This document shows positions 1-5,550 of a stretch of 5,553 bases of DNA, piece after piece. The position numbers were made by a program, and so were the translations under genes. How positions within the stretch are numbered: position 1 is the first letter of the stretch; each line of letters starts with the position of its first letter. The DNA is from Bacillota bacterium. GTDB taxonomy: Bacteria; Bacillota; Clostridia; Oscillospirales; CAG-272. Under the pieces are notes generated by a model. That model was not told the DNA's origin, did no database searches, and was given only the letters and a program-made list of their open reading frames with translations. The DNA is taken from the NCBI GenBank assembly GCA_021199825.1, contig JAJQHI010000233.1:2243-7795 (forward strand), read 5' to 3'.

Positions 1-337
1 CCACAAGGTCAGCTATAAATCTGTCACCCTCACCGAGAAATATCTCAAGCTCGCATCTTTCGGCATAAATTGCTTTTCCCTTGAGCGATAACGCCAAATC
101 TATATCGTCAACTCCCGAAAGACTAAGGAGAACAAAGCCTTTTTGAATTGATGCTGACTTGACCTCATGCATTTCATATGTGTCGCCGCACTTTAAATAT
201 ATTTTTTTCAGGGATGATAGAATTTTCGGGCTGTCGCAGTCCGACCTTGCCTTGACCACCCCCCTTACCCCGTGCGTGTTTATTATCTCCCCCGCGGGAA
301 GGTATTCAGATTTTACAGTACTCAATGTAAACCTCAT
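1..337 (-). CDS. rimM: Ribosome maturation factor RimM (partial; C-terminus beyond the left edge)
   Basis: RimM binds ribosomal protein S19 in the immature 30S subunit and assists maturation of the 16S rRNA 3' (head) domain in the cytoplasm. Reading the minus strand gives 112 uninterrupted residues. They carry the family N-terminal signature EYLPAGEIINTHGVRGVVKA (residues 11-30), then a region ending in LKGKAIYAERCELE, and finally GDRFIADLV at the edge, which is where the PRC-barrel domain normally begins. RimM is usually about 165-175 residues, so roughly a third is missing to the left. The start is uncertain. ATG at 337 has only a weak upstream GGAA. An in-frame TTG at 325 lies six bases after GGAAATGAGG, which would give a more usual N-terminus (about 8 residues before EYLP). 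A purine-rich GGGAGAGGGG at about 371-380 fits neither start. The gene is divergent from mscS; rpsP and the KH-protein gene, which commonly precede rimM, are not upstream here. Identity is clear; the start is not. Confidence 0.9.
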   Translation of the reverse strand, partial: MRFTLSTVKSEYLPAGEIINTHGVRGVVKARSDCDSPKILSSLKKIYLKCGDTYEMHEVKSASIQKGFVLLSLSGVDDIDLALSLKGKAIYAERCELEIFLGEGDRFIADLV

Positions 338-397
338 TTCCGGTGCACACCATGATTTTATGTTTATTTTCCCCTCTCCCTAACCTCGGCTCGGCAC

Positions 398-426
398 TTG
401 ACAAACTAACCACCGAATGGTACAAT
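398..426 (+). promoter_or_regulatory. Sigma-A type promoter of mscS
   Basis: TTGACA at 398-403, exactly 17 bases, then TACAAT at 421-426: a perfect -35 and a five-of-six -10 at ideal spacing. Initiation would be expected near 433. The transcript would therefore start after the ATG at 428 and include the AGGGGGG ribosome site, which fixes the mscS start at 461. No operator or riboswitch-like structure is evident in the short leader. I found no comparable promoter on the minus strand for rimM in this intergenic region. Confidence 0.85.
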
Positions 427-445
427 AATGACTCACAAATCTTAC

Positions 446-452
446 AGGGGGG
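446..452 (+). promoter_or_regulatory. Ribosome binding site deciding the mscS start
   Basis: AGGGGGG lies eight bases before ATG 461. The other in-frame ATG, at 428, lies upstream of this site and at or before the predicted transcription start, so it cannot be the initiator of this transcript. Confidence 0.8.
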
Positions 453-460
453 ACATTGCA

Positions 461-1276
461 ATGCTTGATTCAATTCAAAATATACTAAACTACGGCATCG
501 GTTCGCTGACAGTCGGAGGGCTTCTCCGTGTGCTTTTGACTCTTGCCTTATGCGCTGTTGTCGTGCGCATTCTCAACACCATAATCGGGAAAATGCTTGA
601 CCGCTCAACCAAAATAGACAAAACCGTCAGCGGATTTATACGCACAGGCGCAAAAATATTGCTCTGGGCGCTCGTCATTATAATAGTCGCCGACACTCTC
701 GGCATCGAGACTACGTCGCTTGTAGCCCTTCTGAGCGTTGTCACATTGGCGCTTTCTCTTTCCATTCAGAATATCCTGTCAAATCTATTTTCGGGCATAA
801 CGCTTCTCGTGACAAAGCCCTTGGGCGTCGGCGATTACGTTGACATTTCCGACAAAGCGGGAACGGTCAAAAACGTCGGGCTTTTTTATACGACTTTGAA
901 TACTCCCGACAACATTGTCATAAACATTCCAAACGCGGATGTAACAGCGGCTTCCGTGAAAAACTACAGCAAAGAGTCGGAGCGCCGTGTAGACTTCACG
1001 TTTACCGCCTCATATAATTCGCAGACGGAGGATGTCAAGGCGGCGATTATCGACGCGATAAACGCGGATGAACATATACTTTTAACTCCCTCGCCCATGG
1101 TGCGCCTTACTGCGTATAACGCCTCAGACATTGAATATACGGTCAGGGTCTGGTGCAAAAGCGAGAACTACTGGGACGTTAAATTCAACATGAACGAGCG
1201 CGTCCGTGAAACCTTCAAGGACCACGGCGTTGAGATGGCGTATAATCAAATGGACGTGCACATCTGCAAGGATTAA
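461..1276 (+). CDS. mscS: MscS-family small-conductance mechanosensitive ion channel
   Basis: This inner-membrane channel opens under membrane tension and releases solutes during hypo-osmotic shock; MscS homologues are homoheptamers. From ATG 461 it is 271 residues, close to E. coli MscS (286). Hydrophobic segments lie at about 18-41 (TM1), 63-80 (TM2) and 85-118 (TM3). TM3 contains LALSLSIQNILSNLFSGI, which aligns with the E. coli pore helix. The pore leucines (E. coli L105 and L109) match L96 and L100, Q112 matches Q103, and the hinge glycine G121 matches G112. The hinge G113 is replaced by N104, and pore-lining small residues G104 and G108 by T95 and S99. A beta domain follows (VGDYVDI, IPNADVTAASVKNYS), then the cytoplasmic vestibule, ending in YNQMDVHI, equivalent to the E. 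coli PYPQMDV end. It has its own promoter and appears monocistronic, facing a convergent gene nine bases downstream. The family is certain; gating properties are not known. Confidence 0.95.
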   Translation: MLDSIQNILNYGIGSLTVGGLLRVLLTLALCAVVVRILNTIIGKMLDRSTKIDKTVSGFIRTGAKILLWALVIIIVADTLGIETTSLVALLSVVTLALSLSIQNILSNLFSGITLLVTKPLGVGDYVDISDKAGTVKNVGLFYTTLNTPDNIVINIPNADVTAASVKNYSKESERRVDFTFTASYNSQTEDVKAAIIDAINADEHILLTPSPMVRLTAYNASDIEYTVRVWCKSENYWDVKFNMNERVRETFKDHGVEMAYNQMDVHICKD

Positions 1277-1285
1277 ATCATTGCT

Positions 1286-1567
1286 TCACGTAGCGTCATT
1301 TGAAAACCATACGCTGTGCATCTCGGATAAAAATTTTTCAGTTATTGGATACCCGGAGGATTCCCCGATTACCGAATCAACTCCGCAATATGGACATATA
1401 GCGGTTCCGCGTCGGTCGCACTCATTGTCTGCAATTATCCAGTCCTCTATTTCGGACGGTTTAAAAATCCTAAGGCAATGGAAGCATCCGCAAACGGAAT
1501 CCTTCTCTAATTCAGGCTTATGATTATTGCTGTACTCATGAGCCATACTATAATCAAGCTTCTTCAT
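1286..1567 (-). CDS. Small four-cysteine zinc-ribbon-like cytoplasmic protein
   Basis: The 93-residue protein carries CFHCLRIFKPSEI (residues 28-40) and, after an acidic stretch, TAICPYCGVDSVIGESSGYP (55-74). The pairs Cys28-x2-Cys31 and Cys58-x2-Cys61 have the layout of a zinc ribbon; Cys26 and Cys50 are extra. I recognise this as a small conserved 'cytoplasmic protein' type found in many bacteria, with the CPYCG-DSVIG-SSGYPIT core and a C-terminal EMHSVWF-like end. I know of no established function. There is no signal peptide or membrane segment. The ATG at 1567 immediately follows the TAA of a possible 31-residue ORF and has only a weak TGGA before it, while GGAAGGAA lies further upstream inside that ORF; translation may depend on coupling. 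A second in-frame Met at residue 8 has no ribosome site. It is last in the minus-strand block and converges on mscS. Metal binding is inferred from cysteine spacing only. Confidence 0.75.
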   Translation of the reverse strand: MKKLDYSMAHEYSNNHKPELEKDSVCGCFHCLRIFKPSEIEDWIIADNECDRRGTAICPYCGVDSVIGESSGYPITEKFLSEMHSVWFSNDAT

Positions 1568-1663
1568 TTATTCCAAAAAGATTCCTTCCGTACAATCATC
1601 GCATTTTGCCGAGTCATAAAATAATACGTATTTCCAGTTCATACAAATATATTCAGGCTTCAT
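1568..1663 (-). CDS. Possible 31-residue Cys-containing small protein
   Basis: An open frame of 31 codons starts with ATG at 1663, inside the last codons of the 620-residue gene (11-base overlap), and ends in TAA directly before the ATG of the four-cysteine protein. It begins MKPEYICMNWKYVLFYD and continues through AKCDDC to a GIFLE end. Three cysteines (7, 20, 23) include a C-x2-C pair, as in the gene that follows. An alternative start is the in-frame Met at residue 8 (position 1642). Neither start has a strong ribosome site, so translation would have to be coupled to the gene upstream. It could be a real micro-protein, a leader peptide for the next gene, or chance. Its favour rests on its exact fit between two genes and the shared cysteine theme; its weakness is its length. 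Confidence 0.35.
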   Translation of the reverse strand: MKPEYICMNWKYVLFYDSAKCDDCTEGIFLE

Positions 1664-3515
1664 TCGCGTCAAGAATCTTCTGATTTAGATGTCTTAAGTA
1701 AAAATACAAGCCCCAATCCTGGTCGTTCGCGTACGGGTCATAATACTTGCCTCTGATTCCGTTTACCGAAACGGGGTATATATACGCGCAGGAGGCGCGT
1801 CCGTTTGGGAATATAAGCGGCAGCACTCCGCGCAGAGATTTCTCGGCTTTTTTCGTATATTCCTCATTCCCGGCAAGTATGCCGTATCTCTCGTACACAT
1901 TTCCCGTAAGCGCGCTCCAATAGTGCGGGAGGGTATCGCCGTAAAGCCTGTACTTTCCGAACCAATATCCGTCCCAGTGACGTATCGCGACTTCATGCAG
2001 ATGATAATCAGGCTGCAAGCCGTTGAACATTTCCAGCACCTCAAGCTGTATTTTTGCGCCGTCCAAGTATTTTTTATCGGACGTAAGCTCGTAAAGCTGC
2101 AGGAGTATATCTGCCGCGGGCGCGACAATGCTCTGCTCGTAATTTACCTCATGCGCAGGATAGCTCAGCCCTTTTTCTATTATGGCGTCTCCATGCTCGA
2201 TAAAGCTTGACAAGAGCTCGTTATACTCATCTGACATCCCCTCACTTTTCAGTGAGCCCAAAATTTCGCATATCGGTATATCTATAGCGTAAAAATGTGC
2301 ACCGTTTTGGGCATAAAATGACCTCATGACCTTATACGCATAATCAAGATATTCCAAAAGACCCGTCAGGCGGTACATAGCTATAAAAAATCGGCTGTAC
2401 CACGGATAATTGTAAAGGCGCTTATATCCGTTGTCGAGCATATAATCATTTGTGATTTCGCCCGTTTTTTCAACAAAAAGCTCGCGCTTTACATATTCGG
2501 CGTACTTCTGCAGGCTGTCATACAGCTCCGCGTCCCTGCGTATTTTCAAATACTCCGCGATGAGAAGACCCATTCCCACGCGCTCACGTGCCGAGTTGAA
2601 ATCATTCTCCTCACGGTAAACACAATGCTCCTCCTCGTTATCGTAAGCGAGATACGCGCCGTCAAGGGGGTCACCCGCTTTGCGGTACTGCTGGTTTTTC
2701 ACTATAAACCGACAGCGTGAAAGCGCAAGCGCGTTCGGTTCCTCGTGAACGTAAATATTCAAATATGTTTTAACTCCGTCAACGTCAATATCATATCTTG
2801 TCTCTCCGACAAAATATGCCGTTTCACGGAGCACTATAAGACTGTTTTCCAAAGTAAAATCCGCGTTCGCGCCGTTTTTTGTTATCACAGCCGTTTTGAA
2901 ATCAAATGACGGCTTTATTTTTATGGATATTTCCTCACCTTTGAATAAAACGTAATTCTCGGCTTCGACCGCTATATGCTTAGGGTTAATAAAAGGCAGC
3001 TTATCATAAAAATCATCACGACCGCCGTGCCAGAACAGCTTCCACTCTATAATCATTTTTTCATTCGGGGCAAAAACGGCGGGAGACGGATGAAGAATCA
3101 GAGCGCCCCTGTCGTTGCTCGATTTTTTAAAATCCCTTTCAATACTGTAGCCGCCAAGACTGCCCTCAGTCAAAACCAATCCCAGATGAGGTGCCTCGCC
3201 GCCCATTCGCAGAGCCATCACATATGACACCTCACCTCCGCAGAATATATGCATATGGCAGCGGCTTGTACGGCACACGTCAGCGCTTGTGTAGCTGTCA
3301 TTAAACGGCGCGTATATTGAAATGTCCTTCAGTGAGGTGAATATATGCTTTGATGACTTGTTTGTAAAGACAAATCGCTCGCATATTACCCCCTCCTCTT
3401 CTCGGTGTGAATATGCGCAGTCAATACCGCCGGGGCATTTTGCAAGTCCCCATTCGAAGCCATCCTTAATCCAGTTCATTTTGTATTTGTCGTTTGGATT
3501 TATTAATTCCTTCAT
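1653..3515 (-). CDS. Probable six-hairpin (alpha/alpha-toroid) carbohydrate-active protein
   Basis: The 620-residue protein has no signal peptide or membrane segment, so it is probably cytoplasmic. Residues 1 to about 260 read as beta-sandwich (short alternating beta strands, with LGLVLTEGSLGGYSIERDF and WKLFWHGGRDDFYDKL). Residues about 300-615 are helical, in repeated hairpins with aromatic and acidic loops: LYNYPWYSRFFIAMYRLTG (367-385), SYPAHEVNYEQSIVAPAADI (451-470), HEVAIRHWDGYWFGKYRLYG (507-526) and YYDPYANDQDWGLYFYLRH (591-609). This layout is typical of alpha/alpha-toroid glycoside hydrolases and polysaccharide lyases. Candidate active-site residues are His455/Glu456, Glu460, Asp514 and Asp598/Asp600, by position in conserved-looking loops only. 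I cannot assign a family or substrate; a rhamnosidase, unsaturated glucuronyl hydrolase, lyase or epimerase relative are all possible. An AAAGGAG nine bases before ATG 3515 supports the start. It lies 67 bases after queF with no clear promoter between them. The fold is inferred and the function is unassigned. Confidence 0.7.
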   Translation of the reverse strand: MKELINPNDKYKMNWIKDGFEWGLAKCPGGIDCAYSHREEEGVICERFVFTNKSSKHIFTSLKDISIYAPFNDSYTSADVCRTSRCHMHIFCGGEVSYVMALRMGGEAPHLGLVLTEGSLGGYSIERDFKKSSNDRGALILHPSPAVFAPNEKMIIEWKLFWHGGRDDFYDKLPFINPKHIAVEAENYVLFKGEEISIKIKPSFDFKTAVITKNGANADFTLENSLIVLRETAYFVGETRYDIDVDGVKTYLNIYVHEEPNALALSRCRFIVKNQQYRKAGDPLDGAYLAYDNEEEHCVYREENDFNSARERVGMGLLIAEYLKIRRDAELYDSLQKYAEYVKRELFVEKTGEITNDYMLDNGYKRLYNYPWYSRFFIAMYRLTGLLEYLDYAYKVMRSFYAQNGAHFYAIDIPICEILGSLKSEGMSDEYNELLSSFIEHGDAIIEKGLSYPAHEVNYEQSIVAPAADILLQLYELTSDKKYLDGAKIQLEVLEMFNGLQPDYHLHEVAIRHWDGYWFGKYRLYGDTLPHYWSALTGNVYERYGILAGNEEYTKKAEKSLRGVLPLIFPNGRASCAYIYPVSVNGIRGKYYDPYANDQDWGLYFYLRHLNQKILDANEA

Positions 3516-3582
3516 TTCGGCGAGCTCCTTTCCTTTGGTTTTGTCGGCACATATCGATTTTTTGATTTTTAATATTGGATCC

Positions 3583-4056
3583 TCACAGATTCATCTCGTG
3601 ATGTGAGAGTCTGTCCCACGCGACCTCTTCCCATTTTGTACCCGCCTTGCCGTAATTGCAGTACGGGTCAATCGAAATGCCTCCGCGCGGGGTAAATTTA
3701 CCCCACACCTCTATGTATTTGGGGTCAAGCAGCTTGATTAAATCCTTCATTATTACGTTCACGCAGTCCTCGTGGAAATCTCCGTGGTCGCGGAAGCTGA
3801 AAAGATAGAGCTTGAGCGATTTGCTCTCAACCATCCGTACGCTCGGCACATATGATATATATATATTGGCAAAGTCGGGCTGTCCCGTAATCGGGCAAAG
3901 GCTCGTAAATTCAGGGCAGTTGAACTTTACAAAGTAATCGTTCTCCTGATGTCTGTTTTCAAACGTTTCAAGCACCTCAGGCGCGTAATCGCGTTTGTAT
4001 TCGGTTTTGCTGCCGCCAAGGGCGGAAAGACCCTCAGTCATCTTGTCACGCGGCAT
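3583..4056 (-). CDS. queF: NADPH-dependent 7-cyano-7-deazaguanine reductase QueF (single-domain type)
   Basis: QueF reduces the nitrile of preQ0 to the amine of preQ1 with two NADPH, in the queuosine tRNA-modification pathway, in the cytoplasm. The 157-residue length matches the unimodular B. subtilis type rather than the longer E. coli type. Key features are visible: the catalytic cysteine Cys54 in [12 protein letters not shown], the proton donor Asp61 in the same motif, the QueF NADPH-binding motif ESKSLKLY at 77-84, and His95-Glu96 in HGDFHEDC for substrate binding. GGAGGAGA lies just before ATG 4056 (seven bases from the GGAGG core), a strong ribosome site. The gene follows the regulator after 40 bases. 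That gap is too short for a complete preQ1 riboswitch and shows none. No other queuosine genes (queC, queD, queE, tgt, queA) are in the window, so here queF is separated from its pathway partners. Identity is certain. Confidence 0.97.
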   Translation of the reverse strand: MPRDKMTEGLSALGGSKTEYKRDYAPEVLETFENRHQENDYFVKFNCPEFTSLCPITGQPDFANIYISYVPSVRMVESKSLKLYLFSFRDHGDFHEDCVNVIMKDLIKLLDPKYIEVWGKFTPRGGISIDPYCNYGKAGTKWEEVAWDRLSHHEMNL

Positions 4057-4096
4057 ATATTCTCCTCCGTTGCTTTATATCAATAACTAAAAATTT

Positions 4097-4699
4097 TTAT
4101 TCGGCGAACATGTACCCGACGCCCCTGACTGTGACGATGGGGTTTATCCCAAACGCCTTTGATATTTTGCGGCGGAGCAAACATATATACACATCAGGCG
4201 CGTTTGTAGCTTTAGTGTCACCCAACGGCGCGCGGTCGCTCCCCGCAATTTCGTATAGCTCCTCCCGCGTCACCGTTGTCCCACGCTTTTTTATGAGCGC
4301 GTCCGCCATGCGGCATTCCTTATCGGTGAGCGCCAGGGAAAGCTTGCCGTACCAAAGCCTCTGCCCTCCCGCGTCAAGCGCGAATTTGTCATTTGAGGGT
4401 TCAGCATACTCAGACACAGCCTCCAAAAGCTCCGCCCTTGTAAACGGGCGGGACAATATTTTTGCGTCGGGTAAAATATTTTTTATTTTATCAGCCCCCG
4501 CCCCGTCGGCAATGTAAATTGCGCCGTCTGCGTATGGGGGCTCGTTTTCGTTCATATAATCGGCGTCATATAAGCATAGCTCGCCCGGATTCAGTGAGCC
4601 GGTGTGCGAGACAGAATACCCCTCATCCGTGAGCCACACCGATATGAGCCTGAAAAGCTCGTTATTTTCCGTTATGACGGAAGCGTATCCCGTCATCAT
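4097..4699 (-). CDS. OmpR-type winged-helix transcriptional regulator with a degenerate receiver domain
   Basis: This 200-residue protein ends in a typical OmpR/PhoB DNA-binding domain (about 105-199): L-x-LT-KE-ECRMADALIKKRG, then TREELYEIA, the recognition-helix region DVYICLLRRKISKAF (169-183) and the wing IVTVRGVGYMF (188-198). The N-terminal 100 residues resemble a receiver but are short (usually about 120) and lack most phosphorylation-pocket residues. The first-strand acidic pair is Thr10-Glu11, the switch Thr/Ser is replaced (IYIAD), and the conserved Lys before the last helix is Arg84 in SRPFTRAELL. Asp45 in LCLYD could match the phosphoacceptor, but the segment before it is several residues short, as if helix 2 were reduced. 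It may act without phosphorylation. It overlaps the thioesterase stop by ATGA, so translation is probably coupled; a second Met at codon 2 is an alternative start. No histidine kinase gene is in the window. Targets are unknown; autoregulation of its own operon is a guess. Confidence 0.9.
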   Translation of the reverse strand: MMTGYASVITENNELFRLISVWLTDEGYSVSHTGSLNPGELCLYDADYMNENEPPYADGAIYIADGAGADKIKNILPDAKILSRPFTRAELLEAVSEYAEPSNDKFALDAGGQRLWYGKLSLALTDKECRMADALIKKRGTTVTREELYEIAGSDRAPLGDTKATNAPDVYICLLRRKISKAFGINPIVTVRGVGYMFAE

Positions 4700-5418
4700 T
4701 CCGTTATAATTTTTGCCTCAACGTTTGTTTTCCCGTCAGGCTTTATCGTGCGGAAATACCATTCTCCGTCGCCGCCGCATCTATAAACGTGAACTGTCTC
4801 ATCAAGGCGGCATTCATTGCTGTAATTGATATATATCGAGGCGATATGGGCGTTTCCAACCCTCACCTCAGGGATAAAATTCGAGAGCATATCAGGGTAA
4901 ACGGAATTATTGACGTGTCCGTTTACATCGATGTCTGCGTATTCAAACGTCCGCTCCCCCTGCAGTGAAAGGGCACGTCCTTCGGGGATTTTCAGGCGGC
5001 GCGGGAGCTCCAGATTGAGCGAGTCGAAAAGCTCATAGTTTTTCAGGTTGTCGCCCACTCTTTCAATTTTGCGCTCACGGAAATTATAGAGTATCCAAAT
5101 TCCCTCGCTTTCCATGACAAGCCTGTCGCCTATATATGCGCGGTAGCAACGGTCAAAGCTTATCCCGGCACATTCATTTGACGCCCATGTCTCAAAGCGT
5201 ATCGTTTCGGGATGACGTATATCCTCATATATCTGCGTTTTGCTCCTTGAAAGCAAATACGCCTTTCCCTCATCCTTCAGGTCATCAAATGAAGGTCTGA
5301 CCGTCTGAAGGTGATAAAATGCGGTTTCCTGCATATATCTGAAAAGTGCCGCTGTGCGTACAACACCGGTCCTGTCGGTGTCATGAGACGTTGTGCGGAA
5401 CGATTCCGAAAATTTCAT
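4696..5418 (-). CDS. Acyl-ACP thioesterase (FatA/FatB-like double hotdog)
   Basis: This cytoplasmic enzyme hydrolyses acyl-acyl carrier protein to free fatty acid, ending chain elongation. The 240 residues fit the bacterial members of the acyl-ACP thioesterase family, with two hotdog domains of about 1-125 and 150-240. The N-terminal domain has the FRTTSHDTDRTGVVRTAALF start and the long helix FRYMQETAF. The C-terminal domain contains ADIDVNGHVNNSVY, which aligns with plant FatB DLDVNQHVNN, giving catalytic Asp164, Asn166 and His168. Glu202-Cys203 in NYSNECRLDE aligns with the plant REC pair containing the fourth catalytic residue. All catalytic positions are present. Chain-length specificity cannot be read. 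ATG 5418 is the only usual start codon after an in-frame stop, yet its own ribosome site is weak (AAAGAG and GACGAAAG). A strong AAAGGAG lies 60 bases upstream at 5479-5485. It is the first gene of the minus-strand block and is coupled to the regulator gene. Confidence 0.93.
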   Translation of the reverse strand: MKFSESFRTTSHDTDRTGVVRTAALFRYMQETAFYHLQTVRPSFDDLKDEGKAYLLSRSKTQIYEDIRHPETIRFETWASNECAGISFDRCYRAYIGDRLVMESEGIWILYNFRERKIERVGDNLKNYELFDSLNLELPRRLKIPEGRALSLQGERTFEYADIDVNGHVNNSVYPDMLSNFIPEVRVGNAHIASIYINYSNECRLDETVHVYRCGGDGEWYFRTIKPDGKTNVEAKIITE

Positions 5419-5464
5419 CTTTCGTCTTTGCTCTTTGAGCCGAAAATACCGAATGTGACGGCAT
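5381..5464 (-). CDS. Possible 27-residue upstream ORF overlapping the thioesterase start
   Basis: After the strong ribosome-like AAAGGAG (5485-5479), the first ATG is at 5464, opening 27 codons (MPSHSVFSAQRAKTK at the start) that end in TGA at 5381, 38 bases inside the thioesterase gene in another frame. The SD-to-ATG distance of 14 bases is long, and part of it could fold (GCATT at 5479-5475 pairing with AATGC at 5465-5461), which could shorten the effective spacing. It may be a leader peptide controlling thioesterase translation, or chance. No peptide motif supports it. Confidence 0.18.
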   Translation of the reverse strand: MPSHSVFSAQRAKTKDEIFGIVPHNVS

Positions 5465-5500
5465 TCGCGCCCGAAATGCTCCTTTCCCTATAAAAATATA

Positions 5501-5528
5501 AATTTAAGCAGGGACTGCCCGCTGTAAA
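5501..5528 (-). promoter_or_regulatory. Possible promoter of the thioesterase-regulator operon
   Basis: On the minus strand TTTACA (5528-5523, five of six to TTGACA) is followed after 16 bases by TAAATT (5506-5501, four of six to TATAAT), in an AT-rich stretch leading into the thioesterase leader. The -35 lies inside the left palindrome of the tandem pair, a position suited to repression. The -10 is weak and the 16-base spacer contains a small GC-rich hairpin, so this is tentative; the promoter could also lie further right, outside the window. Confidence 0.35.
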
Positions 5529-5550
5529 TTACATAGTCTGTAAACTACAG
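5522..5550. promoter_or_regulatory. Tandem TGTA-N3-TACA palindromes, possible operator
   Basis: Two near-identical 13-base elements, CTGTAAATTACAT (5522-5534) and CTGTAAACTACAG (5538-5550), each form a dyad TGTA-N3-TACA and also repeat directly 16 bases apart (about one and a half helical turns). The second is a dyad over all ten arm bases (CTGTA/TACAG). They lie about 105-130 bases upstream of the thioesterase start, over a possible -35 element. Such paired dyads are typical of binding sites for a dimeric repressor, or for an OmpR-type protein reading direct repeats. The matching regulator is unknown; the adjacent OmpR-type regulator is one candidate. Confidence 0.45.

Noticed and set aside
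159..383. Plus-strand 74-residue ORF at the left end
   Set aside because: It is antisense to rimM, whose minus-strand translation carries clear family motifs through the same bases.
428..460. mscS starting at ATG 428, adding 11 residues
   Set aside because: The -10 box ends at 426, so this ATG lies before the likely transcription start; ATG 461 has the ribosome site.
3516..3582. A promoter between queF and the toroid gene
   Set aside because: A-rich stretches (TTAAAAATCAAAAAATCGATATG) give no -35/-10 pair at suitable spacing; only the ribosome site is convincing.
4057..4096. A preQ1 riboswitch ahead of queF
   Set aside because: Only 40 bases separate the regulator stop from the queF ATG; they are AT-rich and hold a plain ribosome site, with no GC hairpin plus A-rich tail of the preQ1-I kind.
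4088..4112. A terminator after the regulator (AAAAATTTTT preceded by TTCGCCGAA)
   Set aside because: The GC stem would be only three pairs, so it is not a credible intrinsic terminator; co-transcription with queF remains likely.
4110..4517. Plus-strand 135-residue ORF
   Set aside because: Fully antisense to the regulator gene; low-complexity Ser/Ala-rich product with no motif or ribosome site, typical of a shadow frame.
5507..5523. GC-rich hairpin on the minus strand (GCGGG/CCTGC around a short loop) followed by an AT-rich tract, as a terminator of an unseen upstream gene
   Set aside because: The stem is only about six pairs including a G-T pair, and the following tract is interrupted (TTAAATTTATATTTTT). 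It also lies between the possible -35 and -10, so the evidence is too weak to call a terminator.
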